From positions 124,001 through 188,000 of the forward strand of contig NZ_JBEFLP010000002.1 of NCBI RefSeq assembly GCF_040149665.1: DNA of 64,000 nucleotides. The letters are read 5' to 3'. The stretch is from Sulfitobacter sp. HNIBRBA3233 (GTDB taxonomy: Bacteria; Pseudomonadota; Alphaproteobacteria; Rhodobacterales; Rhodobacteraceae). The translations under genes and the position numbers were made by a program. The notes under the pieces are model-generated. The model searched no databases. It was not told the DNA's origin and saw only the letters and a list, made by a program, of their open reading frames with translations. Positions 44,008 to 53,756 of the stretch are shown here, one piece after another; within the stretch, counting starts at the first letter, position 1, and the number at the start of each line of letters is the position of its first letter.

Positions 44008-44167
44008 TTGTTCGTTTATGCGCGTTTGCGAAGCCGAGGCGCTCTTAGGCCCCTGTTTGGCCCCTGCAACGGCTCTTTTCGCAGGAAAAGTTGTGAGGAA
44101 TTTCAGGCGCAAAGGTCAATTCGCGCCCAAACGAACATTTTTTTCTTCCAGTTGCGCTCGTTTTTTG
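44008..44167 (+). promoter_or_regulatory. GlpR operator candidates in the glpR-glpD divergent region
   Basis: On the minus strand, complement 44129-44138 gives AATGTTCGTT, an exact fit to the GlpR half-site WATGTTCGWT. On the plus strand, GTTGTTCGTT at about 44007-44016 fits 8 of 10 bases. A further TCGTTTTTTG lies near 44158. They sit between the glpR and glpD starts, so GlpR could control both genes. Confidence 0.6.
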
Positions 44168-44217
44168 TCACCAATGTCGCGGGTGCGGCAACGATCAGCG
44201 CCTTGGGAGGGACACCA

Positions 44218-45804
44218 GTGACACCGGATTTCGATCTGCTGATAATCGGCGGCGGCATCAATGGATGCGGCATAGCGCGGGATGCGGCGGGTCGCGGGCT
44301 GTCTGTCTGTCTGGTCGAGATGAACGATCTGGGATCGGCGACCTCGGCCTCTTCCACCAAACTGTTCCACGGCGGTCTGCGGTACCTCGAATATTTCGAG
44401 ATCAGGCTGGTGCGCGAAGCGCTGATCGAGCGCGAGACACTGCTGCGCGCCATGCCGCATATTTCGTGGCCGATGCGCTTCGTGCTGCCTTACCATTCCA
44501 GCATGCGGTTCGACGGCACGACGCCGACTTCGAAAATCCTGAATACCGTGATGCCCTGGATGAAGGGGCGCAGGCCCGCGTGGCTGATCCGTCTGGGTCT
44601 GTTCATGTACGACAACCTTGGTGGTCGGAAAATCCTGCCGGGCACAAGCCGTCTGGATCTGCGCAACGCGGTCGAGGGCAAGGCGCTGAAGCCGAAGTTC
44701 GAGCGCGCCTACGAATACTCCGACTGCTGGGTCGAGGATTCGCGGCTTGTGGTCCTGAACGCCCGCGATGCCGAGGCACGCGGTGCCACGATCTGCCCGC
44801 GCGAGCGGGTCACGGGGGCCGAGGTGGTGGATGGCATCTGGCAGGTGGGACTGGATAACAGCGAGACCGACACCAGGCGCAGGGTGACCGCGCGCATGGT
44901 GGTGAACGCGGCCGGTCCATGGGTCGGTGACGTGCTGCGCGGCACGCTGAAATCCAACCAGCAGGGCGGTGTGCGGCTGGTGCGCGGCAGCCACATCGTC
45001 ACGAAGCGGCTCTTCGATCACGACAAATGCTATTTCTTTCAGGGCACCGACGGGCGGATCATATTCGCCATCCCCTATGAGACGGATTTCACCCTGATCG
45101 GCACCACGGATGCCGAGCACCCCGACGCCAGTGAAAAGCCCTACTGCACGCCCGAAGAGCAGCACTATCTGGTGAATTTCATTAACGAATACCTCGCCGA
45201 GCCGATTAGCGTGGATGATATCGTCTGGACCTATTCTGGCGTGCGCCCGCTCTACGACGATGGCGCGAAAAGTGCGACGGCGGCGACCCGTGACTACGTG
45301 CTGAAGCTCGACACCAGCCGTGGCGCACCGGCGCTGAACATCTTCGGCGGCAAGATCACGACCTACCGGCGTCTGGCAGAAAGCGCGCTGGAACACATCG
45401 GGGAGGTCTTTTCCGATCTCAAGGGACCGTGGACCGCAGGTGTGCCGCTGCCGGGGGGCGATTTTGCTTATGATGGCGTGCAGGCGTTGATCGACAGCCT
45501 GCGCGCGCGCTACGCTTTTCTGGACGCACGCTGGGCACAGCGCCTCGTGCGCGCCTACGGGACCGAAGCGGCAGAGATTCTCGGGGACGCGCGCGAGGCT
45601 TCCGATCTGGGCCGCGACTTCGGCGCGCATCTGACCGAGCGCGAAGTCGACCACCTGATCGCGAAGGAATACGTGCGCTCTGCGGACGATGTGCTCTGGC
45701 GCCGGTCAAAGCTGGGTCTGCGGCTGTCCCCGCAAGAGGCGGCGCAACTCGAAGATTATATTCGCGACCGTGTGAACGCACGCCAGAGCGATGCGGCGGA
45801 ATGA
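44218..45804 (+). CDS. glpD: Glycerol-3-phosphate dehydrogenase (aerobic, FAD)
   Basis: The 528-residue flavoprotein has the FAD motif FDLLIIGGGINGCGIARDAA near residues 4-23 and GlpD-typical SASSTKLFHGGLRYLEYFE near 45-63. The C-terminal GGKITTYRRLAES segment near 377-389 contacts FAD. It oxidises glycerol-3-phosphate to dihydroxyacetone phosphate, passing electrons to quinone. Start: GTG at 44218 with GGGAGG 7 bases upstream; the much longer open frame upstream contains no conserved sequence. The gene leads the glycerol transport operon. Confidence 0.94.
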   Translation: MTPDFDLLIIGGGINGCGIARDAAGRGLSVCLVEMNDLGSATSASSTKLFHGGLRYLEYFEIRLVREALIERETLLRAMPHISWPMRFVLPYHSSMRFDGTTPTSKILNTVMPWMKGRRPAWLIRLGLFMYDNLGGRKILPGTSRLDLRNAVEGKALKPKFERAYEYSDCWVEDSRLVVLNARDAEARGATICPRERVTGAEVVDGIWQVGLDNSETDTRRRVTARMVVNAAGPWVGDVLRGTLKSNQQGGVRLVRGSHIVTKRLFDHDKCYFFQGTDGRIIFAIPYETDFTLIGTTDAEHPDASEKPYCTPEEQHYLVNFINEYLAEPISVDDIVWTYSGVRPLYDDGAKSATAATRDYVLKLDTSRGAPALNIFGGKITTYRRLAESALEHIGEVFSDLKGPWTAGVPLPGGDFAYDGVQALIDSLRARYAFLDARWAQRLVRAYGTEAAEILGDAREASDLGRDFGAHLTEREVDHLIAKEYVRSADDVLWRRSKLGLRLSPQEAAQLEDYIRDRVNARQSDAAE

Positions 45805-45813
45805 GGGACCAAG

Positions 45814-46902
45814 ATGACGCTTGAACTGAAATCCGTGTCGAAGGTGGTGAATGGGGTGACGCATATTCACCCCACGGACCTGACTCTCGAAAAAGGGACG
45901 ATGAACGTGCTTCTCGGGCCGACCTTGTCGGGCAAGACCTCGCTCATGCGGCTGATGGCCGGGCTGGACGTGCCGACGACGGGGCAGCTGATCTGGGAAG
46001 GCCGCGATGTCACCGGGATGCGCGTGCAGGATCGCAAGGTCGCCATGGTCTACCAGCAGTTCATCAACTACCCGTCGATGACGGTCTACGAAAACATCGC
46101 CTCGCCCCTGCGGCTGATGGGCAAATCCAGAGCCGAAATCGACGCGGCAGTACAAAAGGCCGCCGACCTGATGCAGCTGACCCCGATGTTGCAGCGCAAG
46201 CCGCTGGAGTTGTCGGGCGGTCAGCAGCAGCGCTGTGCACTGGCCCGCGCGCTGGTCAAGGACGCGGGGCTGGTGCTGCTGGACGAGCCGCTGGCGAACC
46301 TCGACTACAAGCTGCGCGAGGAACTGCGCGTCGAGATCCCCAAGATATTCGAAGAGGCGGGATCGGTCTTTGTCTATGCCACGACAGAACCCGAGGAGGC
46401 GCTGCTTCTGGGAGGCAATACCGCCACCCTGTGGGAAGGGCGTGTCACCCAGTTCGGGCTTACCCCCGATGTCTACCGCAAGCCGGTCGATGCGACCACG
46501 GCGCGGGTCTTCAGCGATCCGCCGATGAACTTCCTCGACATCGGCAAGACCGGCACGAAACTGACCTTCGGCGCCGACCAGAGCGTTGCCGCGACGGGGG
46601 CCTTGGCCGATCTGCCGGACGGGCGGTATACGGCCGGTTTCCGTCCCAACCACCTCGAGATTACGCGCAAGACGACCGACGCGCTCAAGTTCGATGCGAA
46701 GCTGGTTGTGACAGAGCTGACCGGATCCGAGACCTTCGTGCATCTCGATCATCAGGGCGCGCGCTGGGTCGGGCTGATCCACGGTGTGCACCAGCTTGAC
46801 CTTGGCAAGACCCTGCCGGTCTACCTTGATCCGGCGCATGTCTATATTTTCGATGAGGCGGGCAAGCTCCGGGCCCCCGCAGCCTACGCAGCGGCGGCCT
46901 GA
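45814..46902 (+). CDS. glpS: Glycerol ABC transporter ATP-binding protein GlpS (H-loop histidine replaced)
   Basis: The 362-residue ATPase has Walker A GPTLSGKT (residues 35-42), a good signature LSGGQQQR (133-140), Walker B LVLLDEPLANLD (Glu158) and a C-terminal TOBE domain. The H-loop that normally reads THDQ is TTEP here, with Thr191 where the switch histidine should be. It is one of two ATPases of the Glp glycerol importer, the other being GlpT. Signature sequence is canonical, so its partner can still hydrolyse ATP. Confidence 0.88.
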   Translation: MTLELKSVSKVVNGVTHIHPTDLTLEKGTMNVLLGPTLSGKTSLMRLMAGLDVPTTGQLIWEGRDVTGMRVQDRKVAMVYQQFINYPSMTVYENIASPLRLMGKSRAEIDAAVQKAADLMQLTPMLQRKPLELSGGQQQRCALARALVKDAGLVLLDEPLANLDYKLREELRVEIPKIFEEAGSVFVYATTEPEEALLLGGNTATLWEGRVTQFGLTPDVYRKPVDATTARVFSDPPMNFLDIGKTGTKLTFGADQSVAATGALADLPDGRYTAGFRPNHLEITRKTTDALKFDAKLVVTELTGSETFVHLDHQGARWVGLIHGVHQLDLGKTLPVYLDPAHVYIFDEAGKLRAPAAYAAAA

Positions 46903-46912
46903 GGAGAGCGTT

Positions 46913-47989
46913 ATGGCAAAGATCACCCTCGATAATCTGGCACATTCCTACCTGCCGAAACCCGCGTCCGAAGACGACTGGGCGCTCAAGGAGCTGAACC
47001 ACGTCTGGGCAGACGGCGAAGCCTACGCGCTGCTGGGGTCCTCGGGCTGCGGCAAGTCGACGTTGCTCAACATCATTTCCGGTCTGCTGCATCCCAGTCA
47101 GGGGCGCATCCTGTTCGACGACAAGGATGTGACGCAGGCCTCCACAGCCGACCGCAACATCGCGCAGGTTTTCCAGTTCCCCGTTGTCTACGACACGATG
47201 ACCGTGCGGGATAACCTTGCCTTCCCGCTGCGCAACCGCGGTGCATCGGCCAGCTACGTGGCCGAGCGGGTGCAGCAGATCGCGGCGATGATCGGGATGG
47301 AAGACACGCTGGACAAACGCGCGCGCGGGCTGACGGCGGATGCCAAGCAGAAGATCTCTCTCGGGCGCGGAATGGTGCGCGAGGACGTCAACGCGCTGCT
47401 CTTTGACGAGCCGCTGACAGTGATTGACCCGCACATGAAGTGGGAATTGCGCACCCAGCTGAAATCGCTGCACCACGAATTCGGCCATACGATGATCTAC
47501 GTCACCCATGACCAGACCGAAGCGCTGACCTTTGCCGACAAGGTCGTCGTGATGTACGACGGTCGCGTGGTCCAGATCGGCACGCCCGAGGAATTGTTCG
47601 AGCGGCCCGAGCATACATTCGTCGGCTACTTCATCGGTTCTCCGGGGATGAATGTGATCCCCGCCACCGTGGAAGGGTCCAAGGCCGTGGTCCACGGCAC
47701 GCAGGTTGACCTGGGCCGCGGATACGGCGCGCTGACCGGCAAGGTCGAACTGGGCGTGCGGCCCGAATACCTGTCGCTTTCCGATACCGGCGGTCTGCCG
47801 GTCAAGGTGCGCCGTGTCGAAGACGTGGGCCGCCACAAGATCGTGCGCGCCGACCTTTTCGGAAATGAAATCGCCATCGTCGCCGACGAAGGGCAGAGCG
47901 TATCCGCCGAGATGTCGCGGGTGACCTTCGATCCCGCCCATGTGAACGTCTACGTCGATGACTGGCTCAAACCGGGGGAGGCCGCCTGA
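46913..47989 (+). CDS. glpT: Glycerol ABC transporter ATP-binding protein GlpT (degenerate signature)
   Basis: The 358-residue ATPase has Walker A GSSGCGKST (residues 42-50), Walker B LLFDEPLTVID (Glu156), a normal H-loop THDQTEA (His189) and a TOBE domain. The signature normally LSGGQ reads LTADAKQK at 130-137, so it is degenerate. With GlpS this gives one complete ATP site (GlpT Walker A/B and H-loop plus GlpS signature) and one degenerate site. The ATG at 46913 begins the conserved sequence and follows GAGGAGAG; the open frame upstream lies inside glpS. Confidence 0.9.
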   Translation: MAKITLDNLAHSYLPKPASEDDWALKELNHVWADGEAYALLGSSGCGKSTLLNIISGLLHPSQGRILFDDKDVTQASTADRNIAQVFQFPVVYDTMTVRDNLAFPLRNRGASASYVAERVQQIAAMIGMEDTLDKRARGLTADAKQKISLGRGMVREDVNALLFDEPLTVIDPHMKWELRTQLKSLHHEFGHTMIYVTHDQTEALTFADKVVVMYDGRVVQIGTPEELFERPEHTFVGYFIGSPGMNVIPATVEGSKAVVHGTQVDLGRGYGALTGKVELGVRPEYLSLSDTGGLPVKVRRVEDVGRHKIVRADLFGNEIAIVADEGQSVSAEMSRVTFDPAHVNVYVDDWLKPGEAA

Positions 47990-48858
47990 TGGAAAAGACA
48001 CCCAACCAGAAGGCATGGTTCCTGATCCTGCCGGTGCTATTGCTGGTGGCATTCTCGGCGGTGATCCCGCTGATGACGGTCGTGAACTATTCCGTGCAGG
48101 ACACATTCGGACAGAACCAGTTTTTCTGGGCCGGCCTCGAATGGTTCGAAGAGATGCTCGACAGCGACCGGATGTGGAATGCGCTGGGCCGGCAGTTGAT
48201 GTTCTCGGGCATCATCCTCGCGATCGAGGTCCCCTTGGGTATCTTCGTGGCGCTGAACATGCCCAAATCGGGGTTCTGGTCCAGTTTCTGTCTGGTGCTG
48301 ATGTCGCTGCCGCTTTTGATCCCGTGGAACGTGGTCGGTACGATCTGGCAGATTTTCGGCCGCGTCGACATCGGGCTTCTGGGCTATACGCTGGATGCGC
48401 TGGGCATCAACTATAACTACACGCAGGATACCTTCGCGGCATGGGCAACCATCGTGGTGATGGATGTCTGGCACTGGACATCGCTTGTGGCGCTGCTGGC
48501 CTTTGCCGGGCTGAAGTCGATCCCCGATGCCTATTACCAGGCCGCCAAGATCGATCAGGCGAGCCGCTGGGCCGTCTTCCGCTTTATCGAACTGCCCAAG
48601 ATGATGGGCGTTCTGATGATCGCGATCCTGCTGCGGTTCATGGACAGCTTCATGATCTATACCGAGCCTTTCGTCGTCACCGGCGGCGGCCCCGGCAATG
48701 CGACCACGCTGCTGTCGATCGATCTGGTGAAAATGGCGCTGGGGCAGTTCGATCTCGGGCCCGCTGCCGCCTTCTCGATCATGTATTACCTCGTCATCCT
48801 GACCATTTCTTACGTCTTCTACACGGTCATGACGACAATGGATAACAAGGGGAACTGA
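47989..48858 (+). CDS. glpP: Glycerol ABC transporter permease GlpP
   Basis: The 289-residue permease has six membrane helices. The EAA docking loop reads DAYYQAAKIDQASRWAVFRF near 178-197, typical of MalF-type sugar permeases. It shares one base with the glpT stop (TGATG). It pairs with GlpQ to pass glycerol. A second related permease occurs later at 54902. Confidence 0.9.
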   Translation: MEKTPNQKAWFLILPVLLLVAFSAVIPLMTVVNYSVQDTFGQNQFFWAGLEWFEEMLDSDRMWNALGRQLMFSGIILAIEVPLGIFVALNMPKSGFWSSFCLVLMSLPLLIPWNVVGTIWQIFGRVDIGLLGYTLDALGINYNYTQDTFAAWATIVVMDVWHWTSLVALLAFAGLKSIPDAYYQAAKIDQASRWAVFRFIELPKMMGVLMIAILLRFMDSFMIYTEPFVVTGGGPGNATTLLSIDLVKMALGQFDLGPAAAFSIMYYLVILTISYVFYTVMTTMDNKGN

Positions 48859-48859
48859 G

Positions 48860-49722
<863 letters not shown>

Positions 49723-49726
<4 letters not shown>

Positions 49727-50052
49727 TGAACGCACTGTCGGCAAAAATGGCGGCTATGGGGGTGGCGATCATGCTGTTCCCGGCCGTCGGCCACGCGCAA
49801 GCGGCCGAGCCATGGGAAGCGGCCTGCATCATGACGCACCTCGATCCGAACGGTGACGGATTTCTGTCGATCCGCACCGGCCCCGGTTCGCAGTACCGCG
49901 AGATTGCGCGCGTGCGGAACGGGGATTCCATGCCCATCGACACCCGCAAGTGCCAAGGAAAATGGTGCTTTGCCGAAAGCGCGTCGATCAACGGGCGCCG
50001 CACCGATCTGACCGGCTGGTTCCACACCGGCTGGTGCCAGATGATACCATAG
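49723..50052 (+). CDS. Secreted SH3-domain (SH3b) protein inside the glp operon
   Basis: The 109-residue protein has a likely signal peptide (MMNALSAKMAAMGVAIMLF, cleavage near AQAAE) and a short bacterial SH3 fold: LSIRTGPGSQYREIARVRNG near 46-65 and WCFAESASINGRRTDLTGWF near 77-96, ending WCQMIP. There are four cysteines, at roughly 31, 73, 78 and 106, which could form two disulfides. Bacterial SH3b domains bind cell-wall or protein partners. It sits between the permeases and glpU, with no established role in glycerol uptake. Confidence 0.85.
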
Positions 50053-50066
50053 GGAGGAGGCAAACC

Positions 50067-50342
50067 ATGCTGGACTGGATGGCCTGGACATGGCCCACCG
50101 CGATATTCTTCATCGTCATCGCCACGACGCTGATCGTCTTTACCGTGCTGGCCGCGCGGTATCCCGAAACGCCGCGCCGCGGGGTGCTGGGGATGCAGAC
50201 CACGCGCGGCGACCGGCTTTTCATCACGCTTCTGGGGTCGGCGTTCATCAACCTTGCCTGGCTCGGGCTTGTGGGTGCCAGCCAGCCCTGGGCGCTTCTC
50301 GTTTGCCTCGTCTATGCCGCTGCGGTCTTCCGCTGGGTCTAG
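50067..50342 (+). CDS. glpU: Glycerol transporter accessory membrane protein GlpU (DUF2160)
   Basis: The 91-residue protein has three hydrophobic helices and the GlpU/DUF2160 pattern: WMAWTWPTAIFFIVIATTLI near 4-23 and VLGMQTTRGDRLFITLLGSA near 40-59, ending in AAAVFRWV. It is a conserved, small partner of the alphaproteobacterial glycerol ABC system, with unknown biochemical role. ATG at 50067 follows GGGAGGAGG. Confidence 0.85.
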   Translation: MLDWMAWTWPTAIFFIVIATTLIVFTVLAARYPETPRRGVLGMQTTRGDRLFITLLGSAFINLAWLGLVGASQPWALLVCLVYAAAVFRWV

Positions 50343-50423
50343 ACGATGTATCGCCGCCGTCTCCGGCCTGCGGGTCGGGGAGGGCATCAACCAAAAACAA
50401 GTTTCAATAACCGGGAGGAAAAA

Positions 50424-52145
50424 ATGAAACTGAATCTGAAATCAAGCACGGCGGTCGTGTTCGCGCTGGGGATGCTATCCACCCCCGCTATCGCGGACAT
50501 GGATGCGGCGCGCGCGTTCCTCGACGAGGAAATCGGCGATCTGTCGACCCTGTCGCGGGAAGAGCAGGAAGCGGAGATGCAGTTCTTCGTCGATGCCGCG
50601 GCGCCCTATCAGGGTATGGACATCAAGGTGGTGTCCGAGACCATCGCGACGCACCAGTACGAAAGCGAAGTCCTTGCCCCCGCCTTTACAGCGATCACGG
50701 GTATCAACGTCACCCATGACCTGATCGGCGAAGGTGACGTGGTCGAGAAGCTGCAAACGCAGATGCAGTCGGGCGAGAATATCTATGACGCCTATATCAA
50801 CGACTCCGACCTGATCGGCACGCACTGGCGCTACCAGCAGGTGCGCAACCTGACCGACTGGATGGCGGGCGAAGGCGCGGCTGTCACGCTGCCGACACTC
50901 GACATCGACGACTTCATCGGCACCTCTTTCACCACCGGTCCCGATGGCAAGCTCTACCAGCTGCCGACACAGCAGTTCGCGAACCTCTACTGGTTCCGCT
51001 ATGACTGGTTCAACGACGAGAAGAACAAGGCGGATTTCAAGAAACAGTTCGGCTATGACCTCGGGGTTCCGGTCAACTGGTCGGCTTACGAGGATATCGC
51101 CGAGTTCTTTACAGGTCGCGACCTGAGCCATATGGGCGTCGAAGGCGACATCTTTGGCAACATGGACTACGGCAAGAAAGACCCGAGCCTTGGCTGGCGC
51201 TACACCGACGCGTGGATGTCGATGGCCGGTATGGGCGACGTGGGTGAGCCGAATGGCCTGCCCGTCGACGAATGGGGTATCCGCGTGAACGAGAACTCGC
51301 AGCCGACCGGTTCGTGCGTTGCACGCGGTGGTGCGACCAACTCGCCTGCGGCTGTCTACGCCGTGACCAAGGCGATCGAGTGGCTTCAGAAATACTCGCC
51401 CCCCGCCGCTGCCGGTATGACATTCTCCGAAGCGGGGCCGATCCCTGCGCAGGGCAACGTCGCACAGCAGATGTTCTGGTACACGGCCTTCACCGCCGCC
51501 ACGGTCGAGCCTGACCTGCCGGTGATGAACGAGGACGGCACGCCCAAGTGGCGCATGGCGCCGTCGCCACACGGTGTGTACTGGAAAGAAGGCCAGAAGA
51601 TCGGCTATCAGGACGCGGGTTCGTGGACCCTGATGCAATCGACACCCGTCGACCGCGCACAGGCCGCATGGCTTTACGCGCAGTTCGTGGTGTCGAAGAC
51701 GGTGGACCTCAAGAAGTCCGACGTCGGTCTGACCTTCATCCGCGAGTCCACCATCGACAGCGAGCACTTCACCGAACGCGCCCCCCGTCTGGGCGGTCTG
51801 GTGGAATTCTACCGCTCGCCCGCGCGTGTGGCATGGTCGCCCACCGGCACCAACGTGCCTGACTACCCCAAGCTCGCGCAGCTGTGGTGGCAGAACATCG
51901 GTGACGCCATGTCCGGCGCCAAGTCTCCTCAGGAAGCGCTGGATTCGCTCTGCGCCGATCAGGAGCGCGTGCTGGAACGGCTTGAGCGCGCAGGCGTTCA
52001 GGGTGATCTTGGCCCCGTCCTCAACGAGGAACGGGACGCCGAGTACTGGTTCGCACAGCCCGGCGCACCCTACGCCAAGCTGGAGAACGAGGATGAAGAG
52101 CCAAAGACCGTCGCCTACGACGAGCTGATCAAATCCTGGCAGTAA
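50424..52145 (+). CDS. glpV: Glycerol ABC transporter substrate-binding protein GlpV
   Basis: The 573-residue precursor has a signal peptide (MKLNLKSSTAVVFALGMLST, cleavage near AIADM). The mature protein shows the family-1 sugar SBP fold with the GlpV long insertion; conserved pieces include AFTAITGINVTHDLIGEGDV near 89-108 and YNDSD-like VYDAYINDSDLIGTH near 122-134. It binds glycerol in the periplasm. ATG at 50424 follows GGGAGGAAA. A strong hairpin with T6 directly after the gene could limit read-through into glpK. Confidence 0.9.
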   Translation: MKLNLKSSTAVVFALGMLSTPAIADMDAARAFLDEEIGDLSTLSREEQEAEMQFFVDAAAPYQGMDIKVVSETIATHQYESEVLAPAFTAITGINVTHDLIGEGDVVEKLQTQMQSGENIYDAYINDSDLIGTHWRYQQVRNLTDWMAGEGAAVTLPTLDIDDFIGTSFTTGPDGKLYQLPTQQFANLYWFRYDWFNDEKNKADFKKQFGYDLGVPVNWSAYEDIAEFFTGRDLSHMGVEGDIFGNMDYGKKDPSLGWRYTDAWMSMAGMGDVGEPNGLPVDEWGIRVNENSQPTGSCVARGGATNSPAAVYAVTKAIEWLQKYSPPAAAGMTFSEAGPIPAQGNVAQQMFWYTAFTAATVEPDLPVMNEDGTPKWRMAPSPHGVYWKEGQKIGYQDAGSWTLMQSTPVDRAQAAWLYAQFVVSKTVDLKKSDVGLTFIRESTIDSEHFTERAPRLGGLVEFYRSPARVAWSPTGTNVPDYPKLAQLWWQNIGDAMSGAKSPQEALDSLCADQERVLERLERAGVQGDLGPVLNEERDAEYWFAQPGAPYAKLENEDEEPKTVAYDELIKSWQ

Positions 52146-52162
52146 ACGGGATCTGAAACCGG

Positions 52163-52192
52163 GGCGGGGCGCGCGAGCGTCCCGCCTTTTTT
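52163..52192 (+). terminator. Rho-independent terminator or attenuator between glpV and glpK
   Basis: A 10-bp stem with one G-U pair (52163-52172 with 52177-52186, loop GCGA) is followed by TTTTTT. It is a good terminator, so glpK is probably expressed by partial read-through or its own promoter. Confidence 0.88.
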
Positions 52193-52268
52193 CTGGAATG
52201 TGCGGTTGCCGCGCAGATGGTGCAGGATGCGCCAGCAGACGACACGACCACGAAGGGACAAAGCCGCG

Positions 52269-53756
52269 ATGAAATACGTACTCGCAATTGATCAGGGCAC
52301 GACATCCTCGCGTGCCATTCTCTTCGACGAGACACTGAAACCTGCGTTCACGGCGCAGGAGGAATTCAAACAGATTTTTCCGCAGTCGGGATGGGTCGAA
52401 CACGACCCGAGCGATCTGTGGGCCACGGTCGCGGGCACCTGTCGTGCGGTGATCGAACGCGGCAGCGTCGATGCGGGCGATATCGTCTCTATCGGGATCA
52501 CCAACCAGCGTGAAACCACCGTGGTGTGGAACCGCAAGACCGGCAAACCGGTCTACAACGCCATCGTCTGGCAGGACCGCCGTACGGCAGAGTATTGCAA
52601 GAGCCTGCGGGATGCGGGCCACGCCGACATGGTGGCCGAGCGGACGGGGCTGTTGCTGGACCCGTATTTCTCGGGGACCAAGCTGAAATGGATCCTCGAC
52701 AACGTCGAGGGCGCGCGCGATCAGGCGGCACGCGGAGAGCTGCTGTTCGGGACGGTCGACAGCTACATCATCTGGCGTCTGACGGGCGGTCAGGTGCACG
52801 CCACCGACGCCACGAACGCGGCGCGCACGATGCTTTACGACATCCGCGAGGGCCGCTGGAGCGAGGAAATCTGCGCGCTCTTTGACATCCCAATGTCGCT
52901 GCTGCCGGACGTGCGCGACAGCGCCGATGATTACGGCAGCTGCCGCAGCGATCTCTTCGGACGGCCGATCCCGATTTGCGGTGTGGCGGGGGACCAGCAG
53001 GCGGCGACCATCGGGCAGGCCTGTTTCGAGCCGGGGATGCTGAAATCCACTTACGGCACCGGCTGCTTTGCCCTGCTCAATACCGGCGACCAGATGGTCA
53101 AATCGTCCAACCGCCTGCTGACGACCATTGCCTACCAGCTGGAGGGCAAGCCGACCTACGCGCTGGAAGGGTCGATCTTTATCGCGGGGGCGGTGGTGCA
53201 GTGGCTGCGCGACGGCCTGAAAATCATCCGCGAAGCGTCCGAGACGCAACCGCTGGCCGAGGCGGCGGACCCGACGCAATCCGTGGTTCTGGTGCCCGCG
53301 TTCACCGGTCTTGGCGCGCCCTACTGGAACCCTGAATGTCGCGGTGCGGTGTTCGGGCTGACCCGCAATTCCGGCCCCGAGGAAATGGCGCGGGCAGCGC
53401 TGGAGAGCGTGGGCTACCAGACGCGCGACCTGCTGGATGCGATGCACGCCGACTGGCAGGACGGCGGCGCCGCACCGGTGCTGCGCGTCGATGGCGGGAT
53501 GAGCGCGTCGAACTGGGCGATGCAGTTTCTGGCCGATATCATCGACGCGCCCGTGGATCGGCCGAAGGTTCTGGAAACGACCGCACTGGGCGTTGCATGG
53601 CTGGCGGGCATGAAGGCAGGCCTGTTGCCCGGACAGGCGGAGTTCGCCAAGACCTGGGCGCTGGAGCGGACGTTCGAACCGGCGATGGAAGAGCGCGTGC
53701 GGCAAGAGAAATACGCAAACTGGCAGCGGGCCGTCTCGGCCACGCTGAGCTACTGA
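52269..53756 (+). CDS. glpK: Glycerol kinase
   Basis: The 495-residue kinase has the FGGY signature pattern: N-terminal [17 protein letters not shown] near residues 5-21, and [19 protein letters not shown] near 240-258. It phosphorylates glycerol to glycerol-3-phosphate, the substrate of GlpD and the inducer of GlpR. Length and motifs are normal. ATG at 52269 is the conserved start. Its stop shares a base with the start of the alcohol dehydrogenase gene (TGATG). Confidence 0.96.
   Translation: MKYVLAIDQGTTSSRAILFDETLKPAFTAQEEFKQIFPQSGWVEHDPSDLWATVAGTCRAVIERGSVDAGDIVSIGITNQRETTVVWNRKTGKPVYNAIVWQDRRTAEYCKSLRDAGHADMVAERTGLLLDPYFSGTKLKWILDNVEGARDQAARGELLFGTVDSYIIWRLTGGQVHATDATNAARTMLYDIREGRWSEEICALFDIPMSLLPDVRDSADDYGSCRSDLFGRPIPICGVAGDQQAATIGQACFEPGMLKSTYGTGCFALLNTGDQMVKSSNRLLTTIAYQLEGKPTYALEGSIFIAGAVVQWLRDGLKIIREASETQPLAEAADPTQSVVLVPAFTGLGAPYWNPECRGAVFGLTRNSGPEEMARAALESVGYQTRDLLDAMHADWQDGGAAPVLRVDGGMSASNWAMQFLADIIDAPVDRPKVLETTALGVAWLAGMKAGLLPGQAEFAKTWALERTFEPAMEERVRQEKYANWQRAVSATLSY

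Noticed and set aside
46913-47989. GlpT as a decayed ATPase because of the degenerate signature
   Set aside because: The gene is full length with intact Walker A, Walker B and H-loop and sits in a coupled operon. The change fits a two-site asymmetric ATPase with GlpS.
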